From positions 1 to 50,093 of the forward strand of contig JADMJR010000040.1 of NCBI GenBank assembly GCA_018780365.1: a stretch of 50,093 bases of DNA, given 5' to 3'. The DNA comes from Acidovorax sp. GTDB taxonomy: Bacteria > Pseudomonadota > Gammaproteobacteria > Burkholderiales > Burkholderiaceae_C. The position numbers were made by a program, and so were the translations under genes. Position 1 is the stretch's first letter. Every line of letters begins with the position of its first letter. Shown piece by piece: positions 8,251 to 18,980 of the stretch. The notes beneath the pieces were generated by a model, which was not told the DNA's origin, searched no databases, and saw only the letters and a list, made by a program, of their open reading frames with translations.

Positions 8251-8875
8251 TGGGGGCTGCACCGCGCTGCAAGGCGATCCAGACCAGTGCGGGCGCATCG
8301 GCGTCGGCCCCCGCATGCAGCGGCTCCAGTTGGCCCGGCGTCGCACCGCCCTCGCCCGCCCACCAAAAGCCCTGCCCTTTGGCCAGCGCACGCGGCTCAG
8401 CGCCCGGCGCCACCCACTGCCAATCGCCCTGCAGCACCAGGCACAGGCCCGCCGGCGTGCCGCCGGGCGACTGCGCATCGCTCACCACCTGCAGCGGCCC
8501 ATGCCACTGGCCCCGCCGCAACATAAGGTTGAAGTCCTTGGACGTGCCGCCCAGCATGGCGCCATCCACCGCGTCGTCGCCCGAGAAAGCAAACGGCTGC
8601 CAGCGCTGCTCCAGCCGGTGCTCCCAGCCGGGGCTGCGCAGGTGCAGGCCGTCGCCGCCCAGCAACATGATCTGCCGGTCGATGGCCGGGAAGACCGAAA
8701 ACGGCCCGGGCCGGTCCACCGTGGCCAGGCTCACGCGCCACTCGAAGCTGTTCATGTCCGCGCCGGGGGGCCAGCAGGCCAGCTCCTGCGTGCTGCCGCC
8801 GCCGTTTTTCCAGGGCATGCGGGGGGTGGTGACCAGGTCAAAAAAATGCATTGCCATCGTTGTTGTCGTGTTCAT
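8243..8875 (-). CDS. hutD: HutD family protein
   Basis: 210 aa bicupin-like protein of the HutD/Ves family. Recognisable parts are TTPRMPWKNGGGSTQELACW near the N-terminus and FEWRVSLATVDRPGPFSVFP. HutD has been proposed to limit or buffer histidine catabolism in pseudomonads by binding an intermediate; no enzyme activity is firmly assigned. The ATG at 8875 lies three bases after the stop of the dioxygenase gene, so the two are translated together. The C-terminus runs into a family A repeat. Confidence 0.9.
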   Translation of the reverse strand: MNTTTTMAMHFFDLVTTPRMPWKNGGGSTQELACWPPGADMNSFEWRVSLATVDRPGPFSVFPAIDRQIMLLGGDGLHLRSPGWEHRLEQRWQPFAFSGDDAVDGAMLGGTSKDFNLMLRRGQWHGPLQVVSDAQSPGGTPAGLCLVLQGDWQWVAPGAEPRALAKGQGFWWAGEGGATPGQLEPLHAGADADAPALVWIALQRGAAPKI

Positions 8876-8878
8876 CAA

Positions 8879-9769
8879 TCAGGATGTTGCGGTGATCGGC
8901 TCTGCGCCGGTGACCAGCAGCGGGAACAGCGGGTGGTCCATCTCCGCGCCAGCGGGCAACTCGTCGGCCAGGCCCGGAAACTCGGGCGAGGTCTTCCACG
9001 GCCGGGGCGCATGGCGCGTATCGTCGCCGAGGAACCGCACCGAGAACACGCGGCGGCGGTGGGTGCCCTCCACCCCACCCGCCGCGTGCAGCGTGAGCAT
9101 GTGAAAACACACCACATCGCCGGGCTCGATCTCCCAGCCCACGATGGGGAAAGCGTTGCGGTCGGCCTCGACATCGGGCAAGTCCTGCAGGCTGCCTTCG
9201 GGGAACCACTTCGCCTGGTTGTCCATGAAGGTGCGCGGCATGAGCCAGGGGCCCTTGTGCGAACCGGCCACAAATTCGAGCGTGGCCGCGCGCGACACCG
9301 GATCGACCGGAATCCACATGCTGATGTTCTGCATGCCATCGATGTTGTAGTAAGGCTGGTCCTGGTGCCAGGGCGTGCGCTGGCGCGTGCCCGGCTCCTT
9401 CACCAGCACATGGTCGTGGTACAGCCGCACGCTGCGCGACTGCATCAGGCGCTGCGCGGCCAGGGCCAGCGGGGTTTCGTGCACAAAGCGGCCGAACTGC
9501 GGAATGTCCTGCCAGTTGCAAAAGTCCTCGAAGAAGCGGCCTGGGTCGTCAGGCCGGCTGGCCACCTTGGCGCGCGGGCTGGGCGCGGCCAGGTTGGCAT
9601 CGATGCCTTCGCGCAGCAGCGATACCTCTTCGGGCGTGAGCAGCTGCTTGATGCACAACGCGCCGTCGCGGTCGAAGCGGGCAATGTCGTCAGCGGTCAG
9701 GCGCTGCTGCAAACGCTGGTGAAAGCGCTCCTGCAGGCGCGGGTCCAGGGCGGGTGATAGCGGGGGCAT
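8879..9769 (-). CDS. Phytanoyl-CoA dioxygenase (PhyH) family protein
   Basis: About 296 aa Fe(II)/2-oxoglutarate oxygenase. The facial-triad HxD is seen in WHQDQPYYN (near residue 135), the distal histidine is in MLTLHAAGG (near 225) and the following RRRVFSVRF should bind 2-oxoglutarate. The start at 9769 has AGGAG 10 bases upstream; a longer in-frame start at 9814 lacks one. It lies between a polar amino acid ABC transporter and hutD. Such enzymes often hydroxylate free amino acids or small carboxylates, so an amino acid- or imidazole-type substrate is plausible, but this is inference from position. Confidence 0.88.
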   Translation of the reverse strand: MPPLSPALDPRLQERFHQRLQQRLTADDIARFDRDGALCIKQLLTPEEVSLLREGIDANLAAPSPRAKVASRPDDPGRFFEDFCNWQDIPQFGRFVHETPLALAAQRLMQSRSVRLYHDHVLVKEPGTRQRTPWHQDQPYYNIDGMQNISMWIPVDPVSRAATLEFVAGSHKGPWLMPRTFMDNQAKWFPEGSLQDLPDVEADRNAFPIVGWEIEPGDVVCFHMLTLHAAGGVEGTHRRRVFSVRFLGDDTRHAPRPWKTSPEFPGLADELPAGAEMDHPLFPLLVTGAEPITATS

Positions 9770-9827
9770 GCGGGCTTGTCTCCTGTTGTGTTGTTGACCG
9801 TTGTCGTGCACCACGCCACACCCGGCC

Positions 9828-10622
9828 TCAGGCGCGGGTCAGCACCGCCTGCAGAAAGGAGCGCGTGCGCTCCTGCGTGGGGTTGGTGAAGATGGTGGCG
9901 GGCACGCCCGCCTCAATGATGCCGCCGCCGTCCATCACCACGACCACATCGCCCACCTCGCGCGCAAAGTCCATCTCGTGCGTGACCACCATCATGGTCA
10001 TGCCTTCGCTGGCCAGCAGCTTCATGACCTGCAGCACCTCGCCCACCAGTTCCGGGTCCAGCGCCGACGTGGGCTCGTCGAACAGCATCACACGCGGCTC
10101 CATGGCCAGTGCGCGGGCAATGGCCACGCGCTGCTTTTGCCCACCCGACAGGCTGGCGGGCATGGCCGACGCCTTGTGCGCCAGGCCCACCTTGGTCAGC
10201 AGGGCCTGGGCGCGCTCTTCGGCGTCCTTGCGCGAGAGGCCACGCAGCTTGCGCGGGCCTAAAGTGACGTTGTCGAGCACCGACAGATGCGGAAACAGGT
10301 TGAACGACTGGAACACCATGCCCACCTCTTCGCGCAGGGCGTTCAGGTCATGGTCGGGCAGCATGCGGCCGTCCTGCACCAGTGTGCGGCCGCAGATCTC
10401 GACCGTGCCGCCCTCGGGCTGCTCCAGTCCGTTGCAGCAGCGCAAGAAGGTGCTCTTGCCCGAGCCGCTGGGCCCGATCACTACCACCACCTGCGACGGC
10501 AGCACATCAAAGTCGATGCCGTTCAGCACCACATGGCTGCCAAACGCCTTGCGCAGTCCGCGAATGCGCACGATGGGCTCGGCGGATGGGCTTGCTCCAG
10601 TCATCACAGAATTTTTCTTCAT
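9828..10622 (-). CDS. Polar amino acid ABC transporter ATP-binding protein (GlnQ/HisP-like)
   Basis: 264 aa ATPase. Walker [10 protein letters not shown], signature LSGGQKQR, Walker [13 protein letters not shown] and the H-loop [11 protein letters not shown] are all present and typical of polar amino acid importers. Its ATG at 10622 overlaps the permease stop (ATGA), so the genes are coupled. Being inside the hut block it may import histidine or a related compound, but substrate specificity cannot be read from an ATPase. Confidence 0.94.
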   Translation of the reverse strand: MKKNSVMTGASPSAEPIVRIRGLRKAFGSHVVLNGIDFDVLPSQVVVVIGPSGSGKSTFLRCCNGLEQPEGGTVEICGRTLVQDGRMLPDHDLNALREEVGMVFQSFNLFPHLSVLDNVTLGPRKLRGLSRKDAEERAQALLTKVGLAHKASAMPASLSGGQKQRVAIARALAMEPRVMLFDEPTSALDPELVGEVLQVMKLLASEGMTMMVVTHEMDFAREVGDVVVVMDGGGIIEAGVPATIFTNPTQERTRSFLQAVLTRA

Positions 10623-11287
10623 TGCACCATCCCCCCGGCACGCAGGCGCAACTCCATGCGGCGCAGCACCAACGAAGTGACACCCGTGAGGATGAAATAC
10701 ACCACCGCAATCGCCAGGTACACCTCCAGCGAACGGTACGACACGCTGATGATCTTCTGCCCTTCGTGCATCAGGTCGTGGATGGTAAGCAGCGACACCA
10801 GCGCCGAGTTCTTGATGAGCGCGATGAACTCATTGCCCAGTGGCGGAATCATGCGCACCACGGCCTGTGGCAGCACCACGGTGCGCATAGCCAGGCCCGA
10901 CGACATGCCGATGGAACGCGCCGCCTCCATCTGCCCCTTGTCGATGGACTGGATGGCGCCGCGCACCACCTCGGACACATAGGCGCCCGAGTAGATGCCC
11001 AGGCCAATCACGCCGCACACAAAAGCGGGCAGCAGGATGCCGAACTGGGGCAGGCCAAAGAACAGGATGAACAGCTGCACCAGCAGCGGCGTGCCACGGA
11101 TCGCGGCCACGTAGGCGGTGCACAGGGCGTAGACCACGCGGCGCTTGGGATTCAGGCGGCCAATGCCCACCAAGAGGCCCATGACGCAGCCCAGCAGCAG
11201 CGAGGCAGCCGTGATTTCCACAGTGACCAGCGCGCCCGCCAGCAACTGGGGCAACCCGGCCCAGACAGGAGAAAAATCGAGTTCCAT
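10619..11287 (-). CDS. Polar amino acid ABC transporter permease (HisM/GlnP-like)
   Basis: 222 aa inner-membrane protein with about five transmembrane helices. The cytoplasmic EAA loop [20 protein letters not shown] near the middle contacts the ATPase. N-terminal [16 protein letters not shown] is typical of the HisM/GlnP group. Only one permease gene is present, so it should act as a homodimer. It sits between its binding protein (26-base gap) and its ATPase (4-base overlap). Confidence 0.94.
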   Translation of the reverse strand: MELDFSPVWAGLPQLLAGALVTVEITAASLLLGCVMGLLVGIGRLNPKRRVVYALCTAYVAAIRGTPLLVQLFILFFGLPQFGILLPAFVCGVIGLGIYSGAYVSEVVRGAIQSIDKGQMEAARSIGMSSGLAMRTVVLPQAVVRMIPPLGNEFIALIKNSALVSLLTIHDLMHEGQKIISVSYRSLEVYLAIAVVYFILTGVTSLVLRRMELRLRAGGMVQ

Positions 11288-11313
11288 GGCTCAGTTCGGC
11301 AACCGTGGGTGGC

Positions 11314-12063
11314 TTACTTGGCAGCGCTGTTGCTGAACCACTTCTTGACGATGGCCGCATAGGTGCCGTCGGCCTTGAGCTTGGTGATGGCGCCGTTGAC
11401 GGCCTTCGTCAGCTCGGGTGTGTCCTTGCGCAGGGCCATGCCGTATTCCTCGGTGGTGAGCTGCTCGTCGAGCACACGCAGGCCCGGGCGGGTGCGCACA
11501 TACTGGAAGGCGGCGGGCTTGCCCGTCACAGCGGCATCGGCGCGGCCGATGTCCACCAGGTTGAACATCTCCTGGTTCTTCTCGACCTCAACACGCTGCA
11601 CCTTGGGGAATTTTTCGGTCAGGTACGACACCGACTTGGTGCCCACCTGCACGCTGACTTTCTTGCCATCCAGGTCGGCCAGTTTGTTGATGGTTTTGTT
11701 GTCGGCCTTCACCATCACCACCAGGCCACCGGCGTAGTAGGAATCGGTGAAGTCCACCACCTTCTTGCGCTCGTCGGTGATGTAGATGGCCGAGACCGCC
11801 ATGTCGAAGCGCTTGGAAATCAGGCCAGGGATCAGGCCCTTGAAGTCGATGTCCACCCATTCGACCTGCTTGCCCATGGTCTTGGCAATCGCCTCCACCA
11901 GCTCGATGTCGAAGCCCGTGCGTTTGCCGTTCTCGACAAACTCCATGGGCGGAAACGTGGCATCGGTGCCCACACGCAGCACGTTGTCCTGGGCCTGTGC
12001 ACCCGTGGTGCAAAAGGCTGCGGCGGCCAGGCTGGCCAGAAGAAGGTTGCGGCGAAGGTTCAT
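11314..12063 (-). CDS. Periplasmic polar amino acid-binding protein
   Basis: 249 aa. The signal peptide is MNLRRNLLLASLAAAAFC followed by TTGAQAQ, with probable cleavage after AQA. The mature protein begins LRVGTDATFPPMEFVENGKR and has GFDIELVEAIAK and KRFDMAVSAIYITDERK, all standard for family 3 solute-binding proteins (glutamine, histidine or cystine binders). It is the first gene of the transporter unit and lies 31 bases after the IclR regulator gene. Confidence 0.93.
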   Translation of the reverse strand: MNLRRNLLLASLAAAAFCTTGAQAQDNVLRVGTDATFPPMEFVENGKRTGFDIELVEAIAKTMGKQVEWVDIDFKGLIPGLISKRFDMAVSAIYITDERKKVVDFTDSYYAGGLVVMVKADNKTINKLADLDGKKVSVQVGTKSVSYLTEKFPKVQRVEVEKNQEMFNLVDIGRADAAVTGKPAAFQYVRTRPGLRVLDEQLTTEEYGMALRKDTPELTKAVNGAITKLKADGTYAAIVKKWFSNSAAK

Positions 12064-12094
12064 GGGGAAAGCTCCTGAGGAGGGGTGGGGGAAA

Positions 12095-12871
12095 TCAGGG
12101 AGAAGTGAGCTGGCGGGAAATGCGCGCTGCGGCGACGACGGCCATGCCGGTGAGCGCGGCCTCCTGCCCCTGGGCGCGCAAGATCGGGGCCATCAGGGTG
12201 ATGGCCCCCGCCGCCTGCCGGGGAGAGCCGAACACGGGCACGCTGACGCCCCAGACACCGGCATCCACCTCGCCGGAGCTGACCGCGTAGCCGGCCTTGG
12301 CAATGCCTTCCAGCTCGGTCAGTGCCGCTTGGCGCTCGGTGGTGCCTGCGCCGTAGTGCAGGTCCAGAATGGCGTTGCGCGTGGCCGGGGCCACATGGGC
12401 CAGCAGGCACTTGGCGGAGGCACCCGCGCGCAGCGGCACGCTGCGCCCTTTTTCAAACGAGCAGCGCAGGGCCTGCGTGCTGTCCACCATGTCCAGGCAC
12501 ACCACGCTGTCATTCACGGCCACCACCAGCCCCACGCTTTCGTGGGACTGCCGGGCCAGGGCCTGCATGTCCGGCCGCGCGTGGTGCACCAGGTGCGACG
12601 CCATGTCAAAGCCCAAGGCCAGTTGCAGGCTGAGCGGCCCTGGCGCGTAGTGCCCGCTGCTCTCCAGCACAAAGCCCCACAGCTTGAGCCGCGCCAGTTG
12701 GCGATACAACGTGCTGCGTGCCAAGCCCGTGGCCTCCACCAGCTCGGCCGCCGACATGGGCTGACCATGCTGCGCCAGCACGGCCAGCACGTGCAGAACA
12801 CGGTCGGCGGCGGCAACGGAGGTCAGTCCACGGGCGGTCATGGACTCAGTATCAAAGTATTGCAGCGACAT
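12095..12871 (-). CDS. IclR family transcriptional regulator
   Basis: 258 aa. The N-terminal winged helix-turn-helix is at ~18-75 (AADRVLHVLAVLAQHGQPMS, ATGLARSTLYRQLARL). The C-terminal IclR effector domain has VNDSVVCLDMVDST, VPLRAGASAKCLLAH and YAVSSGEVDAGVWGVSVPVF. It lies between hutU and the amino acid transporter in the same direction, so it probably controls the transporter and possibly the dioxygenase. This gives the block a second regulator besides HutC. The start at 12871 has a GGGGTAGG purine stretch just upstream; an ATG at 12841 is the alternative. Confidence 0.9.
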   Translation of the reverse strand: MSLQYFDTESMTARGLTSVAAADRVLHVLAVLAQHGQPMSAAELVEATGLARSTLYRQLARLKLWGFVLESSGHYAPGPLSLQLALGFDMASHLVHHARPDMQALARQSHESVGLVVAVNDSVVCLDMVDSTQALRCSFEKGRSVPLRAGASAKCLLAHVAPATRNAILDLHYGAGTTERQAALTELEGIAKAGYAVSSGEVDAGVWGVSVPVFGSPRQAAGAITLMAPILRAQGQEAALTGMAVVAAARISRQLTSP

Positions 12872-12947
12872 TCCTACCCCGCATTCCCATTTGATGGGAA
12901 TGCAGTTCCCTTTTTCACATTCCTGTCATTCCCTCACTTTCTTCGAA

Positions 12948-14684
<1,737 letters not shown>

Positions 14685-14773
14685 GGTGGGCTCCTGGGTG
14701 AATGTGGTGGCGGTGAACGGTGGATGGGGTTCGCGGGAGGGCGGTGGAGATGCTTGGCGGCGGTCATCCACCC

Positions 14774-14844
14774 CGTTCGCCCTGAGCTTGTCGAAGGGCC
14801 GCGCACACGGAGTGCCCTGGCTTCGACAGGCTCAGCCCGAACGG
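14774..14844. repeat. REP-like palindromic repeat in hutH-hutU spacer
   Basis: Inverted repeat with arms CGTTCGCCCTGAGCTTGTCG (from 14774) and CTTCGACAGGCTCAGCCCGA (from 14821) around a ~22-base loop. This sequence type (GTTCGGGCTGAGCCTGTCGAA) is a widespread intergenic repeat in proteobacteria. In an operon it could stabilise upstream mRNA or reduce downstream expression. Confidence 0.8.
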
Positions 14845-14889
14845 CTGGGGGGTGAACACGTGATGGATGAACCGCGCCATGGGCAGGCT

Positions 14890-16428
14890 TCAGGCAAAGC
14901 TGGGCAGGCACCGTGTGAGCGGTGCAGGCCATGCGGACTGCTGGGCCCATTCGCGCATGGATTCGATGTCGGTGGCGAGGAAGCGGTCTTGCTCCAGGTA
15001 GGCCACACGCTGGCGGATGGCGGCGAACTGGTCTTCCACCAAAGGCGACGACTTCAGGGCGCGGTCAAACTCCATGCCCTGCGCGGCAGCCATGGCCTCG
15101 ATGCCGACCATCACGGCCGCATTGCGCACCATGTCGCCCAGGCGGCGTGCGCCGTAGGTGGCCATGGAGACATGGTCCTCCTGGTTGGCCGAGGTGGGCA
15201 GGCTGGTCACGCTGCTGGGGTTGGCCAGGCACTGGTTCTCGGCCGCCAGCGCGGCGGCGGTGACCTGGGCGATCATGAAGCCCGAGTTCACGCCGCTGTC
15301 GCGGATCAGGAAGGCCGGCAGGCCCGACAGGCCCGGGTCCAGCAGCAGCGACAGGCGGCGCTCGGAGATGGCGCCGATCTCGGCCACCGCCAGCGCAATG
15401 ATGTCGGCCACAAAGGCCACGGGCTCGGCGTGGAAGTTGCCACCGGAGATCACATCGCCATTATCGAAAACGAGCGGGTTGTCCGACGCGGCATTCGCCT
15501 CGATGGTCAGCACACGCGCGGCGTGGTGCAGGTTGTCCAGGCACGCGCCCATCACCTGTGGCACGCAGCGGATGGAGTAAGGGTCTTGCACGCGGCCGCA
15601 GTTCGGGTGCGAGGGGTCGATGGCGCTGCCGTTGAGCAGCGCACGCACCGCAGCGGCCACGGCAATCTGCCCGGCCTGGCCACGCGCTTCGTGGATGCGT
15701 GCATCAAACGGCTTGACCGAGCCCTTGATGGCTTCGAGCGACAGGCAGCCTGCCACCAGTGCGGCGGCAAACACGCTCTCGGCGCCAAACAGCCCGGCCA
15801 GCGCGAGTGCAGTGGACACCTGGGTGCCGTTGAGCAGTGCCAGCCCTTCCTTGGGGCCCAGCACAAACGGCTGCAGGCCAATGGAGCGCATGGCATCAGC
15901 ACCGGGCACCACCTTGCCGTCCACCTTGGCCTGCCCTTCGCCGATCAGCACACAGGCCATGTGCGCCAGCGGCGCCAGGTCGCCCGAGGCGCCCACCGAG
16001 CCCTTGGCCGGGATCACGGGCAGCACATTGGCGTTGGCCAGGGCCAGCAGCGCGTCCACCAGTTCAGGGCGCACGCCCGAATGGCCGCGCGCCAGGCTCA
16101 CGGCCTTGGTGGCGAGGATGAGGCGCACCACGTCGTCGGGCAGCGCATCGCCCGTGCCCACGCTGTGCGACAGCACCAGGTTGCGCTGCAGCTCGGCCAG
16201 GCGCTCGTGGGCGATCTTGGTGCTGGCCAGCTTGCCAAAGCCGGTGTTGATGCCATAGACGACCTGGTCTTCATCGACGATGCGCTGCACCGTGGCCAGG
16301 GACTGCTGCAACCCTGCGCGGGCTTCAGGCGCGAGCGCCAGTTGCACAGGGCCTGCGTGGATGTGGCGCAGCTCGGCCAGCGTGACGCGGCCGGGGTGCA
16401 GGGTGATGGATGAAGCGTTGTGTGTCAT
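14890..16428 (-). CDS. hutH: Histidine ammonia-lyase
   Basis: 512 aa. It deaminates L-histidine to trans-urocanate, the first step of the pathway. The Ala-Ser-Gly triad that forms the MIO electrophile is at ~147-149 (GSVGASGDLAPLAHM), and VYGINTGFG carries the conserved tyrosine at ~58. I chose the ATG at 16428 because AGGAT precedes it and the protein then starts MTHNASSITLHPG at the normal length. A probable HutC operator lies 10-33 bases upstream of the start, in the 65-base gap after hutC. Confidence 0.96.
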   Translation of the reverse strand: MTHNASSITLHPGRVTLAELRHIHAGPVQLALAPEARAGLQQSLATVQRIVDEDQVVYGINTGFGKLASTKIAHERLAELQRNLVLSHSVGTGDALPDDVVRLILATKAVSLARGHSGVRPELVDALLALANANVLPVIPAKGSVGASGDLAPLAHMACVLIGEGQAKVDGKVVPGADAMRSIGLQPFVLGPKEGLALLNGTQVSTALALAGLFGAESVFAAALVAGCLSLEAIKGSVKPFDARIHEARGQAGQIAVAAAVRALLNGSAIDPSHPNCGRVQDPYSIRCVPQVMGACLDNLHHAARVLTIEANAASDNPLVFDNGDVISGGNFHAEPVAFVADIIALAVAEIGAISERRLSLLLDPGLSGLPAFLIRDSGVNSGFMIAQVTAAALAAENQCLANPSSVTSLPTSANQEDHVSMATYGARRLGDMVRNAAVMVGIEAMAAAQGMEFDRALKSSPLVEDQFAAIRQRVAYLEQDRFLATDIESMREWAQQSAWPAPLTRCLPSFA

Positions 16429-16437
16429 GGCGTTGAT

Positions 16438-16461
16438 CCTGTATATACAAGTAGGTACAAG
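16438..16461. promoter_or_regulatory. Probable HutC operator upstream of hutH
   Basis: CCTGTATATACAAG at 16438-16451 is a near-perfect palindrome, followed by a GTACAAG half-site at 16455-16461. An almost identical palindrome occurs at 20028-20041. HutC is a GntR-type repressor, and TGTATA/TATACA-type dyads are the kind of site it binds. Confidence 0.7.
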
Positions 16462-16493
16462 CGAAAAAAATCTGGGCTTTTGGCGAAAAAATT

Positions 16494-17312
16494 TCAACCG
16501 GCGACGGGGTTGCCGTCGGCTCGGAAGCGGCTGCCCAAACGGTAACGGGTGGCAGGGTGCAGGCAGCGCACCACGGTAATGGGCACCCCGCGCGACCAGG
16601 TGCGGCGGGTGAGCAGCAGGCAGGGCTCCTGCGGAGACATCTCCAGCAGCGTGGCCTGCTCGGCGGTGGGCATGACGGCGTCGACCACGTGCTCGATCTG
16701 GTCGAACGGCACGTTGCGCACCAGATATTCGGAGGGCTGCAGCAAGGTGAAGTCCTGCGCGGCGAACTGGGGCACCTGGCGCGGGTTCACGTGGCGGTCT
16801 TCCAGCTGCACGGGCAGGCCGTCTTCGCGGTGAATGCACAGCGAGTGGAACACCGACTCGCCCGTGCGCAGGTCCAGCGCCGCGGCCACTTCGAGTGTGG
16901 CCGAGATGCGCTCCACCGCCAGCACGTCGCAGCGGTAGTCGTGCCCGCGCTGGCGGATCTCGCCGGCCAAATTGGCGATCTGCAAGAGCGTGGACTGGGG
17001 CTTGTCTTCGGCCACAAAACTGCCCACACCGGCCACACGCACGATGCGGCCCTGCTCCACCAGTTCGCGGAGTGCGCGGTTCACCGTCATGCGCGAGATG
17101 CCGAACTGGGTGACCAGCTCGTTCTCGGACGGCAGGCGGTCGCCCGCGCGCCAGATGCCTTCCTGGATCTTGCGCGAGATGTGGTCCTTGACCTGTTCGT
17201 ACAGCGCCATGGCCTGCGCGGGCGCAGCCACGGCCACGACCGCTTTGGCTGCGGCGGCGCGGGGCACGCTGCGCGGAGCGGCTGCAGGGCGGCGGGAAGG
17301 ACGGGCGCTCAT
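16494..17312 (-). CDS. hutC: Histidine utilization repressor (GntR family)
   Basis: 272 aa. A ~35-residue Ala/Arg/Pro-rich N-terminal extension precedes the GntR winged helix (ALYEQVKDHISRKIQEGIW, LPSENELVTQFGISRMTVNR). The C-terminal UTRA effector domain has VFHSLCIHREDGLPVQLEDR and PCLLLTRRTWSRGVPITVVR, typical of HutC, which responds to urocanate. It sits between the transporter genes and hutH. Operator-like palindromes flank this unit (16438 and 20028), so it probably also controls its own transcription. Confidence 0.93.
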   Translation of the reverse strand: MSARPSRRPAAAPRSVPRAAAAKAVVAVAAPAQAMALYEQVKDHISRKIQEGIWRAGDRLPSENELVTQFGISRMTVNRALRELVEQGRIVRVAGVGSFVAEDKPQSTLLQIANLAGEIRQRGHDYRCDVLAVERISATLEVAAALDLRTGESVFHSLCIHREDGLPVQLEDRHVNPRQVPQFAAQDFTLLQPSEYLVRNVPFDQIEHVVDAVMPTAEQATLLEMSPQEPCLLLTRRTWSRGVPITVVRCLHPATRYRLGSRFRADGNPVAG

Positions 17313-17346
17313 GGTGCGAAGGGGTGGGTCAGGGCAAGGCTCTGGC

Positions 17347-18126
17347 TCAATGCAGATCCGCCGCCATGGATTCGGCGCGGATCTCTTCCGTCAGGCGCGC
17401 CTTGAGGTCCATGAACTCGGGGCTGGTCTTGATGGTGTAGTGGCGTGGGTGCGGCAGCTCCACCGCCAGCTCGGTCTTGATGCGCCCGGGCCGGGCGCTG
17501 AACACGGCCACGCGGTTGGCCATGAAGATGGCTTCGTCGATGTCGTGGGTGACGAAGAGCACCGTCTTGCGCTCGGCCTCCCAGATGCCCAGCAGCAGCT
17601 CTTGCATGAGCACGCGGGTCTGGTTGTCCAGCGCGCCGAAGGGCTCGTCCATCAGCAAAATCTTGGGGTCGTTGGCCAATGCGCGCGCAATGGCGGTGCG
17701 CTGCTGCATGCCGCCCGACAGCTGCTTGGGAAAGTGCTGCTCGAAGCCACGCAGCCCGACCTTGGCGATGAAGTACGCGGCGCGCTCTTTTTGCTGCGCC
17801 TCGGGCATACCGCGCTCGCGCAGGCCGAAGCGGATGTTCTGTTCGATGGTGAGCCAGGGGAACAGCGTGTAGCTCTGGAACACCATGCCGCGCTCGGGCC
17901 CGGGGCCTTCGACCGGTGCGCCATCGAGCAGCACACGGCCGCTGGTGGCGTGGTCCAGCCCCGCCACGATGCGCAGCAGCGTGGATTTGCCGCAGCCCGA
18001 CGGGCCGAGGATGGTGACGAAATCGTTGTCCTTGACTTCAAAGTCGACCGGCTGTAGCGCCTGGGTGCGCTGACCCTTGGCGGTCTCGAAGACGCGCGAA
18101 ACGGCTTGGATGGAAACGCGGCTCAT
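17347..18126 (-). CDS. ABC transporter ATP-binding protein (SsuB/TauB-like)
   Basis: 259 aa ATPase. It has Walker A GPSGCGKST, signature LSGGMQQR, Walker B ILLMDEPFGALD and H-loop FVTHDIDEA. The class is that of nitrate/sulfonate/taurine importers. The ATG at 18126 overlaps the permease stop (ATGA). It ends 34 bases before hutC. Position and the shared operator suggest that the transported compound is histidine or urocanate rather than a sulfonate; this is inference. Confidence 0.94.
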   Translation of the reverse strand: MSRVSIQAVSRVFETAKGQRTQALQPVDFEVKDNDFVTILGPSGCGKSTLLRIVAGLDHATSGRVLLDGAPVEGPGPERGMVFQSYTLFPWLTIEQNIRFGLRERGMPEAQQKERAAYFIAKVGLRGFEQHFPKQLSGGMQQRTAIARALANDPKILLMDEPFGALDNQTRVLMQELLLGIWEAERKTVLFVTHDIDEAIFMANRVAVFSARPGRIKTELAVELPHPRHYTIKTSPEFMDLKARLTEEIRAESMAADLH

Positions 18127-18959
18127 CGCACAAAACTCCAGACAAACAGACGGTGGTTGAGCGCCTTGAAGGCGAAGTCGGACACCAGCCCGATGAGGCC
18201 GATGACGATGATGCCGAAGATGATCTGGCCGGTGTTGAGCAGCGACTGGCTGTCGGTGATCATGTGGCCGATGCCGCTGGATGACCCGATCAGCTCGGCC
18301 ACGATGACGTAGGTCCAGGCCCAGCCCAGCACCAGGCGCAGGGTCTCGGCGATCTCGGGGGCAGCGCCGGGGATGAGAACGCGGGTGACGATGCCCTTGT
18401 GGCCCGCACCCAGCGTGTACGCAGCCTCCACCAGGTCGCGCCGCGCGCCACCCACGGTGACGGCGACCATCAGCGTGATCTGGAAGACCGAGCCGATGAA
18501 GATGACCAGGATCTTCTGCGTCTCGCCAATGCCCGCCCACAGGATCAACAGCGGAATGAAGGCGGACGCAGGCAGGTAGCGGCAGAACGACACGAAGGGC
18601 TCGAAGAAGGCCTCGATGCCCTTGTACGCGCCCATCGCAATGCCCAGCGGCACGGCCACCACAGCGGCCAGGATGAAGCCGCCGAACACGCGCCACACCG
18701 TCATGCCAATGTCTTTGTGAAAGCCGTATTCGCTGAACAGCAGCCAGCCTTCCTTGGCCATGGTGACGGGGCTGGCCAGGAAGGTGGGCGACACGAAGCC
18801 GCCCAGCGTGAAGAACGCCCACACCAGCACGAACAACACAAAAAAACCAAAGCCCAGCAGCCAGCGCGCACGGGCACTCACGGGCTCCAGGGGAGCGAGC
18901 GAGCGCCGGCGCACGGGGGCTTTCGGCTCGGTAACGGACAGGGGTTGCACGGCAGACAT
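18123..18959 (-). CDS. ABC transporter permease (SsuC/TauC-like)
   Basis: 278 aa inner-membrane protein with a basic N-terminal tail (~30 residues) and about six transmembrane helices. The EAA-type loop is VEAAYTLGAGHKGIVTRVLI, and WAWTYVIVAELIGSSSGIGHM is conserved in sulfonate/nitrate-type permeases. It is coupled to the ATPase gene by a 4-base overlap and follows the binding-protein gene by 21 bases. Confidence 0.93.
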   Translation of the reverse strand: MSAVQPLSVTEPKAPVRRRSLAPLEPVSARARWLLGFGFFVLFVLVWAFFTLGGFVSPTFLASPVTMAKEGWLLFSEYGFHKDIGMTVWRVFGGFILAAVVAVPLGIAMGAYKGIEAFFEPFVSFCRYLPASAFIPLLILWAGIGETQKILVIFIGSVFQITLMVAVTVGGARRDLVEAAYTLGAGHKGIVTRVLIPGAAPEIAETLRLVLGWAWTYVIVAELIGSSSGIGHMITDSQSLLNTGQIIFGIIVIGLIGLVSDFAFKALNHRLFVWSFVR

Positions 18960-18980
18960 GGCGCGTTTTTCTTCCAGTTT

